Origin: Persicaria tinctoria
Lineage: Eukaryota > Streptophyta > Magnoliopsida > Caryophyllales > Polygonaceae
Direction: 5' to 3'
Length of the DNA: 64,000 nt
NCBI GenBank assembly: GCA_037127255.1
Contig: JBANSL010000016.1
Coordinates: 3,288,501 to 3,352,500 of the forward strand
This document shows, one piece after another, positions 44,749 through 58,233 of this stretch. A model generated the notes under the pieces. It saw nothing but the letters and a program-made list of their open reading frames with translations, was not told the origin of the DNA and did not search any database. The stretch's first letter is position 1. Every line of letters starts with the position of its first letter. The position numbers and the translations under genes are program-made.

Positions 44749-46039
44749 TTTTTTTATTAGGTAAAAATTTGGATGGGACACATGATCCTCTACCCGAAAG
44801 CATCTTGCCGGATAAGGTCAAAAAGACTTGAATCGGTATAGAAATTATTTCCTCTGGTAGAGTAGCTAAGGTGTGCAACATTATCCACCACTTGGTTACC
44901 AATGCGGGGAATGTGAGAAATCCGTACGTTCTCTAATTCCATAAGGAGGGTTCGAATGTCAGCCAATACAAGCTCAATTTCCCAGGGACATTTGCTATTT
45001 GTTCGTAAGGCAACCGTAATTATCTTAGAGTCACCTTCAATGATTAAGTTGTTTAAATTGAGTTCCTTAGCCTTTTCGGTCCCTTGCCTTAGCGCAATTG
45101 CTTCTGCCATTAGAGGTGAATGACCACCTATTATTTTTCCTCCTATGTAGACAGGGTTCCCAAGACACTCGCGAAATATGAAACCTGTCGAGCTTTTTAT
45201 GGTCGAGGTGGATGAGCTATCAAAGTTTAATTTAATTCAACCAATGGGTGATTTTTTCTATAGGTTCATTTTTCCCCGGGCTCTTAACGGTTTAGTTGTT
45301 GTTGTTTGTTCATGTGGCGTGTTTGTATTCTTTTTGGGTGGATGTACTTTTCTAGCTCTCTTCCAATTTTCTATGTTTCCTAAGATGAGTTTTTTGATAC
45401 CTTCCGCGAACGGAATTGGAACATTTCTGAAGATAGCTTGATTTTTCGTATGCCATATAATCCACCACCTGAAAACTAGATTTTGGTTGTTTTCCTTGGA
45501 AAGATTGGTACTAAGAAAGCACATGATTTGATCCATATCTCTGTTTTGGGATATAAAAGTGTCAATTGTCATGGCAATATTTTGAGGAAATTGTGCTTGG
45601 AAGTTATTGTAGGGGCATTCTAAGAAAAGATGGATGTCGTCCTCCTGACCATGGTTACACAGTGTACAGGTAGTTGGTACTGTTGTACCCTGTTGAGCTA
45701 GTCGCAAAGCCGTTGGGAGCCCATTTTGCTTAATCTTCCATATAAAATTTTTAATTTTCGGAGAAGCGTCAATCTTCCATGTCCAATTATAGTATGTCGT
45801 AATTATGTTTGTTGAATTTGAGATTAAATTGTAGGCGCTACTCGTTGAAATCCATCCCTTGTTATCTGGCCACCAATAGAGTCTGCCCTCGAAGGTGTTA
45901 ATCGGGAGTGCAATCTTGATAATATCTTCAACGATGTTTTCTGGTAAGACCGATTCCAATTTCTCTTTCCACCACTGACCACCCATAATATATTCACTAA
46001 CAGTTTCATGTTCAGAGTTTTGGGTATTCATTATATTCA
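44749..46039 (-). mobile_element. 5'-truncated L1-type LINE (zf-RVT and RNase H-like part), minus strand
   Basis: The minus-strand frame 46040-45258 carries the zf-RVT region (CTLCNHGQEDDIHLFLECP), with WKIDASPKIKNFIWKI before it. RNase H-like text follows at 45110-44790 (EGDSKIITVALRTNSKCPWE, then a LIRQDA end). Direct repeats CTATCCTTATTAGTT (44734-44748) and CTATCCGTATTAGTT (46040-46054) differ once. It is 1291 bp, with frames broken between the two domains. Confidence 0.87.
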
Positions 46040-46301
46040 CTATCCGTATTAGTTATTTTCTCTTCTACTTCACTCACTTTATTTTCATCATAAACATTTT
46101 TTTACTCCATCTTTTTATCAATTACACTCATATTCATGTACCTTCAGTTTCGAAACCGTCTCACAATTTTGAATCATTTGCGTTTTACTCCCGACATTAT
46201 AGATTCATGTAATTGTAAAATTATTATTAATAATTATGTTGAGGTGTCCTATTAGTAATATTTAAAAATTATATAACTTATTTTTTTTATAACTAATTAC
46301 T

Positions 46302-49300
46302 TTTTTTTATACAAGGCAAGGATTGGGGAAAGGTCAACCGCGATTGACCCACCACCCAGTAGCGTCCCAATGGATGAAATCAACAATCTCTGCTGAAACA
46401 CAGTCAGCGATGAAGCACGAGGACAGGCCCAGATGCGCCAACCGACCAACCACCCGGTTACCTTCCCTGAAAGTGTGCTCGAAAGAGATGCTCTCAAAAT
46501 ATCGACAAATGCCAAGGGCATCCGAAATCGTCATCTCGATCTCCCACGAGCACTGCCAAACACCCCGCAAGACATTGATGACGGTCAAGCATTCGCCTTC
46601 AACCACCAGTCGAGAGAAACCCCGCTTTGAGGCTTCCAGAAGACCAACAATGAGACCATAACAATCTGCTTGCATAACAAACACCACATCGTGGCTACGG
46701 GCACCACAAAGAAGGACCCTTCCCTGGCTGTAACGGATAACAAAGCCAGAAGAAGCACAGTTCGACCCAGTCCGAGCACCATCAAAATTAAGCTTAACAA
46801 ACTCCTCCGTTGGTTTTTCCATTTCACTACTTTTTGTTTTGGCATTTTCTTTTTTTGGAAGTCTGTTCTTAATGTGTTATGTGACTTATGTCTTCTTCTT
46901 GTTCCATAATTTGTGCTCTTCTCCAAGTAGCCATGTATTGTTTTTTATTTTTTATCCATTCTTCCATCATACTTACATCATTGTTGTCAAAAATTATTTT
47001 GTTCCTCATCGACCATAAGCCCCAAAGAGCGAATGCAATGATCGATTTATGTTCCGTAGATTATTGGTGGAATATTTCCGAGATTAAGTCCTTATATGAC
47101 TTGTTTTCTTTGTCAGTTGTCCAGATTGTACGTTCTATCTGCCTATCTAATCTCCCAATGACTGAAAGAGAGGTCTGACATTCAGTAAAGAGATGAGTAT
47201 TATCTTCTTCATGATGGGAGCAAAGGGGACATTCTAGAGGCATATGAATTCCTTTGCCTTGTAATCTGACTTTTGTTGGTGTTCCGTTTAGTAGATTTTT
47301 CCAGAGAAATTTTTTAATGCGGCCAATCAATTTCCTAGATCCAATCTAGTAGGTTTGAATTGATCCTTCTGGTTTTCATGATGTGTTCTAACGCGCTTGC
47401 AGTAGAGAACCACCCATTTTTACTTGATTTCCAGTATAACCTATCTTCAGTTTCATTTGAAGGGATATAGATTTCTAATATTTTATCAACAATATCCAAC
47501 GGGAGGTAGTTACTCAATTTTTCTTTGTCCCAAGTCTTATTTGGTTTCATGAATTGGTAAATAGTTTCTTCTTCATCAATCTAATCTAAGATGCATTTTT
47601 CTCACAGATTTCCTTTGTTTTGAAGCCAATTGTCCTTCCAGAATCTTATGGATTTCCTGTTTCCCACTTGCCAGACAAGCCCTGCATAGAATTCCTCTCT
47701 GATATCTATTAGTTTTGCCCATTGCCAGAAGGAGTTTCTTTTCCGCTGATAGTTCCAAATATTCGCATTTTTAAGGTATTTATCTATAATGATTTTAACC
47801 CATTCATTATGAGGCTCTGCAAGGATTTTCTAAAGCAATTTCATTTGCAACACTTTGTTCATATCTTTGGTCTTATGTAGTCCGAGCCCTCCCTCTCTCT
47901 TTGGTATACAGATTTTTTCCCAACCAATAAGGGGCTTGTATTTAGGGTCTTTGTTCCAAAAGAAACATCTATTCAGGCGATCTAGGTTGGTATGAATGCT
48001 TGTAGGAAGCATGAAATTTTGCATTATATAGCTCGCTTTTGCCGCTAAATTTGCTTGGATAAGGACCGCACGTTCTTGTTGGGTTAGTTGGTTCTTGGTT
48101 TCCCAATGACTTCATCAAACGTGTTTTTATTCACTGTACCGTTGATAATAGGGCACCCGAGATACTTTTCTAAAGCAACATGGTTGGTCATTTGTAGGAA
48201 GGATTGGATTCATTGTCTTTGTTCATTTGTAATTCCTTTTGTGGCTTGAAAGGTGGATTTTTTAAAGTTTACTTTTTGGCCCAAGATCTCGCAGCATTCG
48301 TCAATTATAGTTTACATTTTAGCAAAGATCATGATATCATCTGCAAAGAAGAGGAAAGGGATTGAAGGACCACTCCCAGATGTTTTGAAACCAATAGTAA
48401 TCCTTGATTGTTCACTTTGTCGTTGTAATTTTCTTGCTAAGATTTCTGCGCCTAAAATGAAAAGATATGGAGAAATAGGATCACCTTGTCTTAGTCCCCG
48501 TTGAGGTCGGAAAGTGTCAGTTGGTTCATCATTTACTAGAATGGAAAAGGACATTGTTTAGATACATTCTTTAACCCAACCACTGAATTTCTAACACAAA
48601 CCAAACTTGGATAAAATGGCAAACAAAAAGTCCCAGTTCATTCTATCATATGCTTTTTCCATGTCAAGTTTCATCGCAATCCAACCCTCACGACCCATTT
48701 TGGAGCGGAAAGAGTGGAAGATTTCATGTGCAATGAGTACTTGTCTTGAATTTCTCTATCTGAGATGAATGCTCCTTGGAGTGGGTGGATCAATTTCCCT
48801 AATACCACTTTAAGTCTTTCTGCGGTCATTCCGTCTAGTCCCAGGGATTTGTCTTTTCCTATTGAAAAGAAGGCCTTTGTTATTTCCTGGTTTGTAATTG
48901 GTTTTCTGAGGAATTCATTTTCATGCTCAGTAATTTCTGTATTTTTTAGTTCTAGATACTCGTTTAATAGTCGACAATTAATCCTCTGTTCTTTGAACTG
49001 TTTTTCAAAATCGTTGCGGATGTCTCTTCTTATGTTTTCTTCCCTTATAATTGTTGTTCCTTTGGTTGTTACAATTTCTCTAATGATTTTCCTATTTCTG
49101 CGTCCTGTGGCTACTTTGTGGTGATATCCTGAATTTGTGTCGGAGAGTTTTAGGTGTTTTGTTTTCGCCCTTTGATGCCAATACGTTTTGTGGCATTGTA
49201 TGAGCTTGCTTTTCTTTTCTATAAGTTTCTGTTGTCTTTTGTTGTTTTCGTTTTGGTTTGTTTGGATATGATCATGTTGTAATTGTATTAGTTTTTCCTC

Positions 49301-49672
49301 AATTTCTTTTAGTTGTCGAAAAATATTTCCAAATGTTGTTTTGTTCCATTCTTTAGTTATTCTTTTTAGTAGTTGGGTTTTTTTGACCACTTGTGACATT
49401 TGAGAACCTTCACATCTCATTCTCCATGCTTGAATAGATATGTTTTTGTAGTCTTTTCTTTGGAGCCACATTTTTTCAAACTTATATGATCTCGCCTTTC
49501 TGTTTTCATTTGAATTGATATTGAGCAATGGTCCGAGGTGGAGAACGCATGGTTTCTGGTAGCTATATTTGGGTACCATTGAAGTATTTCATCTTACACT
49601 AAAGTTCTGTCAAGCTTTTCGTAAATGTTATCTATGTCTGTTCTATTTTTTTCTCCAAGTGCACTCGTTTCC
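46302..49672 (-). mobile_element. L1-type LINE remnant, endonuclease end to RNase H, minus strand
   Basis: Reading right to left, the end of the endonuclease domain (DIDNIYEKLDRTL, about 49640-49600) is followed by the linker and reverse transcriptase start (49579-48671, with DKSLGLDGMTAERLK). The RT core comes next, with RQGDPISPYLF and FADDIMIF (48554-48312), then the thumb (FFWNKDPKYKPLIGWEKIC, 48024-47830). Zf-RVT (CPLCSHHEEDNTHLFTEC, 47330-47061) and the RNase H-like domain (46822-46334) end it. Many stops and frameshifts are present. The poly-T tail is at 46303-46310. Confidence 0.85.
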
Positions 49673-49674
49673 TA

Positions 49675-51420
49675 GTTTTTTAGTCTTCTTCTATTATTAG
49701 ATTTGTTATCTTTATTTCCCTAACTTTTTCCACCCCAAGATGAAATGTTAACGCTTCAGCCATAAAGGGGGGATTGTCCACCAATAACCTTCCCACCAAT
49801 GTTAATTGGATCTCCATGCCAATCCCTGATGATGTAACCAATAGAGCTTTTTGAGGTTGATATAAATGATCCGTCAAAGTTTAACTTAGGAGGCTTCTTC
49901 CAGTGGTAGGCTTTACCATTGTTTTTCGTGTGGCTTTTTTCCCTATTCTGTTTTGTTAACTCATCATTTTTAGTCATGTTCCATCTACTAGCTCTTTTCC
50001 AGTTTTCTATATTCTCCTTAATCATTTTCTTGAATTTCTCTGCAATGGGAATGTTTTCATTTCTAAAGATAGTTTGGTTCCTGATAAACCATGCCGTCCA
50101 CCATCTGATTGCAATATTTTGTCTCTTCTCAACCGGCCAGATGAGGCCCGATTTGAAAATCGGAATCAGAGAACACAGTTTTGCCCATTGCCAAGATGCA
50201 TTGCCCTTTCTAGAGTAGCTAAGGATGTGGCTTTCTTTTAAATATTTTTATTGTATAATTTTAACCTAATTGTTCCCCGGTTCCACCAGAATTTTCCACA
50301 GTAGTTTTAGTTGGAGAGCTTCATTCATGTCTCTGTTTTTTCTTATTCCTAATCCTCCCTCCGGTTTTGATTTACATATTTTGCCCCAGTTGATGAGCGA
50401 ACTATGCTGTGCGTCTTTGTTCCAGAAGAAGGTTCTGTTGGTTTGATCTAATTGTTTATGTACCGTCCCCGGAAGCATGAAGCTCTGCATCGAGTATAAT
50501 GGTTTTGATGATAGGTTAGATGTTATTAGGGTTGCTCTGCCTTTTTGTGATAGGGCATTAGCCCGCCATTTGCTTGGCTGATCTTTAGATTTACATATTA
50601 TTTCACCAAATGTTTCCTTAATTTGTAACCCTCCCATTTACAATGGGACATCCCAGGTATTTTTCCAAGTTTCATTTGAGTGATATGTTGAGTATTCCTT
50701 CTATCTCTCGTGCTCTTACTGTATAAATTCCTAGGGTGGTTTGGAAGGACGACTTATGATAATTTATTTTTTGTCCTGAAAATTTGCAGTAGTCTTCGAT
50801 TATTTCTTTTACTTTTATGTAGGCAGAATTACTACCTTTCGAGAAAATTAGTATATCGTCCGCAAATGCCAGGAACGGGATACAAGGGCCCAAGCGGCTA
50901 AAGTTAAATCCGATGCTGTTTTGGTCAGACTTAGCCTCCCTCGATAGTGTGCGCGCGCAAGAACTTCTGTTCTGAGAAGGAAGAGAAACGGAGAGAGGGG
51001 GTCCCCTTGCCTTAAGCCCCTCGTTGGTTTGAAAGGATCTGTGGGGCCGTTGTTTACTAATACAGAAAATGAAACCGTAGTCACCCATTCCATAATAAGA
51101 TTCACATATTTTTGGTTGAAACCAAATCTTTGGAGAACTGATTTCGTGAATTGCCAATCTACTCTATCGTATGCTTTTTTCATATCGAGCTTTATTGTAG
51201 TCCATCCCTTTGAACCTTTTCTTGCACGAAAGGAATGGAAGATCCCATGTACAATTAGGATATTGTCTTGGATTGCTATTTCAGAGACAAAGGCTCCTTG
51301 CAGTGGATGTATAAGTTCTCTCATTATTATTTTTAGCCTTTCTATTTTTATCTTTGAGATGATTTTATATAGGGTAGAACATAGACTATTTGGTCGATAG
51401 TGTGTGGTAGGGGTGGTCGA
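49675..51420 (-). mobile_element. Third L1-type LINE remnant, RT to RNase H, minus strand
   Basis: Right to left, a truncated RT start (HYRP then SLCSTLYKIISKI, about 51410-51350) is followed by LDMKKAYDRVDW, RQGDPLSPFLF and FADDILIF. The thumb follows (50637-50266, FFWNKDAQHSSLINWGKIC), then RNase H-like text (LNFDGSF, about 49885). Frames are broken near 50950 and 50640. It adjoins the previous LINE tail to head. At its 5' limit a 25-bp phrase GTCGATAGTGTGTGGTAGGG is tandemly duplicated (51393-51440). Confidence 0.83.
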
Positions 51421-51438
51421 TAGTGTGTGGTAGGGGTA

Positions 51439-51733
51439 CTCCTTCCATTCACCAAAACTTGTCGTTTTAGAGTTTCGATGTTGTTCAAAAAAACATGTCA
51501 TTTTAGACATTATACCCAATTAATTTCCAAACTACCCTTACTTATTTTGAATTTGTCTTATCAAATTTAAATTTTGGCTCCAATTTTAGTCTTAATTATG
51601 ATTGTACTTTATTTTGGGATGAGTAATAATTTAAAACCAATTAAGAGGTGACTAGGGGCAATTTGGGTGTTAAAGAAATTCCTTAAAAATTGTGCTCCAG
51701 GCTAAAACGGCATGTTTTCTCGAACGGATGGAG
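51439..51733. mobile_element. Stowaway-like MITE
   Basis: The ends CTCCTTCCATTCACCAAAAC and, reversed, CTCCATCCGTTCGAGAAAAC are flanked by TA on both sides. The inner words GTCGTTTTAGA and CTAAAACGGCATG are mirrored. 295 bp. Confidence 0.75.
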
Positions 51734-52783
51734 TAATACTTAGTTAGGTGAATAAAATAAAAAAGAAAAATTATCTCTTCTAGATATTTTCCTTATAATT
51801 GATATGTGGCTAATCCAGATCTTTTACCCGTGGACTCAGATCAAGATTACGACGTCGAGTGTGAGGGCCGATCTTACTTTAGCTCCTGTATTTCGTTGAA
51901 CGGGGCTAAATTAATTACGTCCTGAATAAAACCCAACTGTTGATGCGTTCCTTGAGGCCAATAACGTGGATTCAAACTCCCGTAAATTGGCAGTTGAACT
52001 GGAATTTCTTTCGATTGAATGTAATCAAACACTTCATAAAAGTGAATCTCAATTTCGATCGGTAGAATAAAAAAAACAAATGGAAGACTAATTAATTAAT
52101 TTTGGTCAACAATTAATGGCTGCCAAAGGGAATTGATCGGATGCACACAAGAAACGAAAGGTAGGTAGGGTTTTTGGGATTTTTTCAATTCTATATTCAA
52201 TCTGATTAAATTAATGCAAGAGTTTAAATAGAGAACTATATCAATTCGATCTTTACACTATATATGTATATATTAGTGTATGTAAATATATACACACTGT
52301 ATATGTAATATAAAATAATATATATATACTATATATAATATAATATAATACATAATGTATAAATAATATTATATATATCCAGGACGGGATGGAATTTGCG
52401 GGAGTGGAACGGGTCGTCTCGCGTCCCATCCCGCATATTTGCGGGACGGGATTCACTATTTTTTTTCGAAATCCGCATGGATCGGGATTTGCGGGATTTG
52501 TGATCACCCCTTGTGTGTGATCATAAAGGGATTATTATTTTTCGGTATTAGAGAAATGAATATGAGATTAATTTATTTTAATAAGTTGCCAGAGTGAAAA
52601 AAAGTTTTCGTAGCCCTAATGTGCCAACGATGGCCCAATATTTTTCCATATAAAGATAAGATTCGATTCCTTTCATTTTCATTCCGTAGACTTGTAACAG
52701 ATAACACATATATATAGGATGTGTATATAACTAGATGCACACTACTTTCAGTTTTATAAAAAGCATATATATTGGTACTCACC
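51734..52783 (+). promoter_or_regulatory. Upstream region of P450-6
   Basis: Holds an AT-repeat tract (52255-52375) and a decayed GCGGGATTTG-rich repeat (52380-52505). A segment from about 52640 matches the P450-7 upstream region (CATTCCGTAGACTT, TACTCACCATGTTATC). A TATATAA box lies at 52724-52730, 54 bp before the start codon, a plausible core promoter. It is preserved as TATATA in P450-7. Confidence 0.5.
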
Positions 52784-55700
52784 ATGTTATCTGATCTCTG
52801 GTTTCCATTGGTGACCTTGTGCTGCATAGCATGGATGACCCGGATGATCTTCATGTCCAGCCGGAACAGGACACAACCGCCGCTGCCTCCAGGTCCGAAG
52901 GGGCTTCCGATAGTCGGAATGCTGCCATTCATGGACCCGCAACGCCACACCTACTTCGCTAAATTGGCCAAGACTTACGGGCCACTGATGAGCCTCCGGA
53001 TAGGGATGAAAACCGCTGTTGTTGTATCCTCGCCTTCGTTGGCCAAGCAAGTGCTTAAGGACTTCGACATCCCCTTCTCTAATCACGATGTACCAGCTGC
53101 CGGAAGAGAGTTTAGCTATGGCTGCAACAACATCGGGTTTGCACCTTATGGTCCACAGTCAAGATTACTAAGAAAGGTAAGTTCCATCCCTGACTGCTCG
53201 TTTCTGCACAAAACTATTGAATCTTTAAAAAAATTACTGTATGTGGATTTACCAATTAATCAAGGATGAATTTGTGAAATGTCCAAAAATGTTGGTCTAA
53301 TTGGTGAAACGTCCACATTTTGGGACAAATTGGTGGAGTGTTCATCTTGCACATAGCAATTTTATCATTTTGCCAATAGCAATAAATAAGAGTATGTTGA
53401 GCGTGCAATTTTTTTATTTTTTTTTACATTTTGTCGTACAAAAATAAGAGTATGTTGTGCATATGCAAAATTAACCGTATGTTGAGCAAATATGACCTAA
53501 GTCTAGTTTATATATATATATATATATTGTCGTGCAAAAATAAGAGTATGTTGTGCATGTGCAAATATAACCGTAAGTTGTTCAAATATGACCCAAATCT
53601 AGTTTTTTTTACATTTTGTCGTGCAAATATAAGAGTACGTTGTGCAAATAAAAGAGTACGATGTGCAAATATAACCGTAAGTTGTGCAAATATGACCCAA
53701 GTCTAGTTTTTTTTAAAACATTTTTTCGTGCAAATATAAGAGTACGTTGTGCAAATATAACCGTAAGTTGTTCAAATATGACCCAAGTCTAGGTTTTTAT
53801 TTATTTATTTTAACATTTTGTCGTGCAAATATAATATAACCGTAAGTTGTGCAAATATGACCCAAGTCTAGTTTTTTTTTTGTTTTTTTATTATTAAATT
53901 TTTAAAACATTTTTTCGTGCAATATAAGAGTACGATGTGCAAATATAACCCTAAGTTGTGCAAATATGACCAAGTCTAGTTTTTTTTTATTTTTTTAACA
54001 TTTTGTCGTGCAAATATAAGAGTACGATGTGCAAATATAACCCTAAGTTGTGCAAATATGACCCAAGTCTAGTTTTTTTTTTTTACATTTTGTCGTGCAA
54101 ATATAAGAATACGTTGTGCAAATATAACAAAACTATTAAGATAACAAAACTATTGAGAGCATATCCTGCCTTAAGGCTTCAGTCTCATCAATTTCAAAAA
54201 TAACAAAACTATTGGAACCAAGTAAACACCTTCACTCTCTGTTATTGTACAGCAATTCCATAGAAAAGGATAATAATACATGGAATATTGGAATAAACCA
54301 AGAAAAGCTTCATATATGTATATAGCTCACTTAAGAACAACAAATGCTCGTCCAACTAGAAATGTATAGGTTTACACTTGTCACCATAACAACATCACCA
54401 TATCTCTCCACACAGCTACAAAAAATACACAACCAAAATGCCCCTTTCAATTCAAAAGCCAACAACATATGTTCACTTCAAAGCAACTAAAAGCAAAAAT
54501 TACACATGCCTTTAGTTCTTTCATTCCCTATTGTTGTCATAGCTTCCAACTATAAAGTTGAATTACCGAATTCAATACTTCGAATCAAGCCTCTGCTAAC
54601 AGTATTAGCACAACATATTCGGTATTCCATAGAACGGAAATTTTGTGCAAAGAGAACTATCCAATTGCCAGATTTACAAGAATAAAATGAAAAAAGGGAA
54701 CAAAAACTGAGAATGCGTACACTAGTTTAGCAGATGCTCGTAATTTCAGTATAATGTACAGAGATTCGATTCTATAAAAATAGATTCGAGAAAGAAAGAG
54801 GGGGGCACCTTTGAGAAAAAGACTGAGAGAAACACAGGCAAAAGGCTCAAGCTTGAAGCTAGACGAGGGTGCCCTCCGAATCGAGTCTCCGATCCAAATT
54901 AACTCGTGTTTTTTGGATGCGAAACAACAGATCTGACGAAGATAGCAGAGGAGAAGCGTGCAAATCGGAGGCTGAATTTCGACCGGGGAGGAGCGGGTTC
55001 GGATCCAGGAGGGGAGAAAGCATCCTCCACCACCGCCTACGAAAACGTCTCCGGACGCCGGGGATACGATGTACTTGCTGACAGAGGCGGAGATCGACAC
55101 CATCCACCGGGAGGAGGCGGATCTGTGACCGGGAGGATAAGGCAACAGCGAGGGCAAGGGCGACCAGGTCAGGAACGAGATCGAGAGAGGGCGAGGATGT
55201 CGGATTGAAGGCTAGGGCGGAAAGTCTGTAGAGGCATGATGTGGAGGATGAAGAAGATAAGATTTGGGGACGCCGAGCGAGAGGCAATGGTTGGAGAGAT
55301 TCGGTGGAGAGGGAGAGAAGGAGAGATTCGGTGGAGAGGCAAGGGCTCCGGTGCCACGCTCGCTCGATCTCGATCGATCTATATCTCTCCTCTATAGATC
55401 GATCGTGATCGAGATCTCGCCACCACTTCGTTGTCTGGTCTTCGCCGTAATAGATCGAGATCGAGACATCCAATCCGACGCCGGAGAGATCGAGACCTCC
55501 ATCGCCTTCGATGCCAGACAATCAATCGGGTGCAGAGAGAGATTGGAGAGACGATGGGGCAACAATCTGGATAAAAATTTTTTTTAAAAAAGAGAGAATT
55601 AGTATATAAAGTGGACAGTTTTCCAATTTGTCCAAAAAATTGGACAATTCACTAATTTGTTAAAAAAAGCGACTGTTTGGCAAAAAATTTCATTAATTAA

Positions 55701-58199
55701 TTCATATCAATCAATCAAAAATATTCAATACTACTCCTCCGTTCAGTTTTATTTGTCTTTTTTTATTGATCAAAATTAGGGCAAATTGTGAAAAATAGCA
55801 TGAACTTTAGGGGTAGTTGCGTTTAATGACATGAACTTCTAAGATTTTAAAAATAATCACCAACTTTGGTTCTGGTTGCAATAAGTGGCACGTCTATTGT
55901 TTTTTTTTTTTAAATATCACCTCTTATTAACATTCTTTGTAGAAAAAAAATCATCCAATTTTCAATTTTTTTTAAAAAGCCCATATTTCATTTTTAAAAA
56001 TAGTGCATTTTCATTTTTAATTTTAAAAAATATAATTTATTTTAAAAAACACTACTTTACCCCTTTTTTCTTAAAATAATACACTCATTATTTACACCCG
56101 GTTAAAAAAAGAACTAATTTTATTTTCTCCATAAACTCAGTTTTTTTTTTCAAAAAATTAAATAATAAGTAATGTGTTTAAAATGAAAAATGAGTGTCTT
56201 TAAAAAGATACTAATTAATATCACAATTATATTTTTTATAAAAATGATATTTTTTGAAAAATTGAAATTGATTTTTTAAGCATGAAAATTGTTTTTTTTT
56301 TATAAAAAGAAGAAAATTGTGAGTGGGTTTAAAAAAACAATGGAAAATGTGATTTTTTTTTTGTAAACAAAATGTTAATAAAGGGTGCACTTTTAAAATA
56401 AAATGGGTGTGCTACTAACCACAACCACCCTTCAAAGTTGGTTATTATTATAGAATTTTTGAAAGTCTGTGCCACCGAACGCAACCACCCCTAAAGTTCG
56501 TGCTATTTATTGCAATTTGTCCTAAAAATTACACCCTCCATTTGGATATATTTAACCTTTTGAGGTTTTTATATTTATGCAAACTAAGTGTCATTTGTAC
56601 AAAGCTATGAGTCTCACTTCATTTTTCTTTCAATTTGTGTAATTGAAAGTATCCAAAATGAAATTCAATGCGACTGTTGTATGCTCAATAATTTTTTTTC
56701 AAAAAAAATAAGAGAGAGAAAGAATAGGTGGAACTGGGGAAGCTGCAGAGGTTTTCGGGGAGTAATAAATGTCATACTTACTACTCCGTATGAGATTATT
56801 AAAAAAAATTAAAAAATAAATATTTTATATAGTTTTTATTGTCATAAGAAAACGTGCATAAAAGTGAACGGAGAGAGTATATAAAATACTTACTACTAAA
56901 AAATATGAGATTATTAAAAAAAAAATAAAAAAAATAACATTTTATATAGCTTTTATCATCATAAGAAAACGTGCATAAATAGTAAACTACAAATAACAGT
57001 GAACGGAGGGAGAATATACTTAAGCAGAGGCCTTTGATCGGTGTTAGTATTTATAATTTATCACTTTTGTCAATAAAAGTTACAAGTAACTTTCTGCAAC
57101 AATATGAACTTACAAGTATCTTTCCGTAATTAGATAATGATTTAGATCATGTTTGGCACAAGTTTATTAGAGCTTTTCAAATAGTTATATCACAGTTTTC
57201 GAAAAATTAGCTTCTAGCTAATTGCCCACCCCTTCCAAGTGTGGATTTTATGTTATGTATGGTCGTGTCTAAGGGCATATTGGTTGAAGTAGATTCTTCT
57301 AAACTATAATTTACTTTTGTAATCTATCCACAATGGCTAAAATTTAATTAAAAATTTTATATAGATTTTACTCATAAGCTAGATTAATCTCTGGCACACC
57401 GAACAGACCATAAATAGACCAGTGTCAATGGAATGTTGGGTGCATTTGGAATCCAAACATAAATTAACAAGCTTACTTACTCAAGTTGAATTGCAGCGGG
57501 TATATAATAATAGTGTTTGCTATCATCAATTACATTGTTTCGCCTCATTTTTAACCCAAGTAATCACAACAACATGAGTGATTTACTATGTCTGTGATAG
57601 CCAAGGATAAAGATAGATCTTCATGAGAGATCATACTTCCATTTATGCACTTCTGACATTTGATGGCTTAATAGGCCACTGTCAATGGAATGGTGGGTGC
57701 TGCCTCTCTAGATGCAGCTAGCAACCTCAGGAGGCGAGTGCTCCATGAAACGGTAAAATTCCTACAGGAGAATGGAGAATGTCCAGTGAACATAGGAGAT
57801 CAAATGTTCATGATGATTTGGAAGGTGATCATCGGCATGCTATGGGGAAAGACGGTGAAGGGTGCAGAGAATAGTGATCAGGCAGCCGAGTTTAGAAGTG
57901 TAGTGACTACGGTCTTTAAGCTGTTTGGAACACCGAATGTGTCCGACTTCTTTCCTGGATTGGCGAGGTTTGATTTGCAAGGGGTTCTAAAGAGGATGCG
58001 ACAGTGCACAAAGAGGATTGATGATATAATTGAGGCTGTCATTGGTAAAAGCAAGGAGATTGACATCAAAGAACGCGATGATAAGGATTTCTTACAATTT
58101 CTCTTACAGCTCAAGGATGAAGGTGATGCGAAAACAAGAATAACCTTTTCCCAGGTTAAGGCTGTGCTCAATGTAAGATTTTATGTATAGTACGTTTAC

Positions 58200-58233
<34 letters not shown>

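Larger units (their letters stand above)
53276..55685. mobile_element. Possible degenerate long-TIR (MULE-like) element in P450-6 intron 1
   Basis: The left text GGTGAAACGTCCACATTTTG..GGACAAATTGGTGGAGTGTTCATC (53306-53360) matches the reversed right text AGTGAATTGTCCAATTTTTT..GGACAAATTGGAAAACTGTCCACT (55608-55660) at roughly two thirds of positions. Between them lie a minisatellite and a GC-rich gene-like block. I found no clear target duplication, so the ends are approximate. Confidence 0.4.

Noticed and set aside
53425..54130. CRISPR-like array
   Set aside because: The units are contiguous tandem repeats of about 90 bp in a plant intron, without unique spacers or cas genes.
54657..55521. 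Two overlapping minus-strand frames in P450-6 intron 1 as genes
   Set aside because: Repetitive GATCGAGATC-type text and low-complexity Ser/Leu/Arg protein without a family. Not called as coding.
58201..58231. TA tract as a promoter or origin
   Set aside because: A simple microsatellite within a short intron. No supporting motifs.
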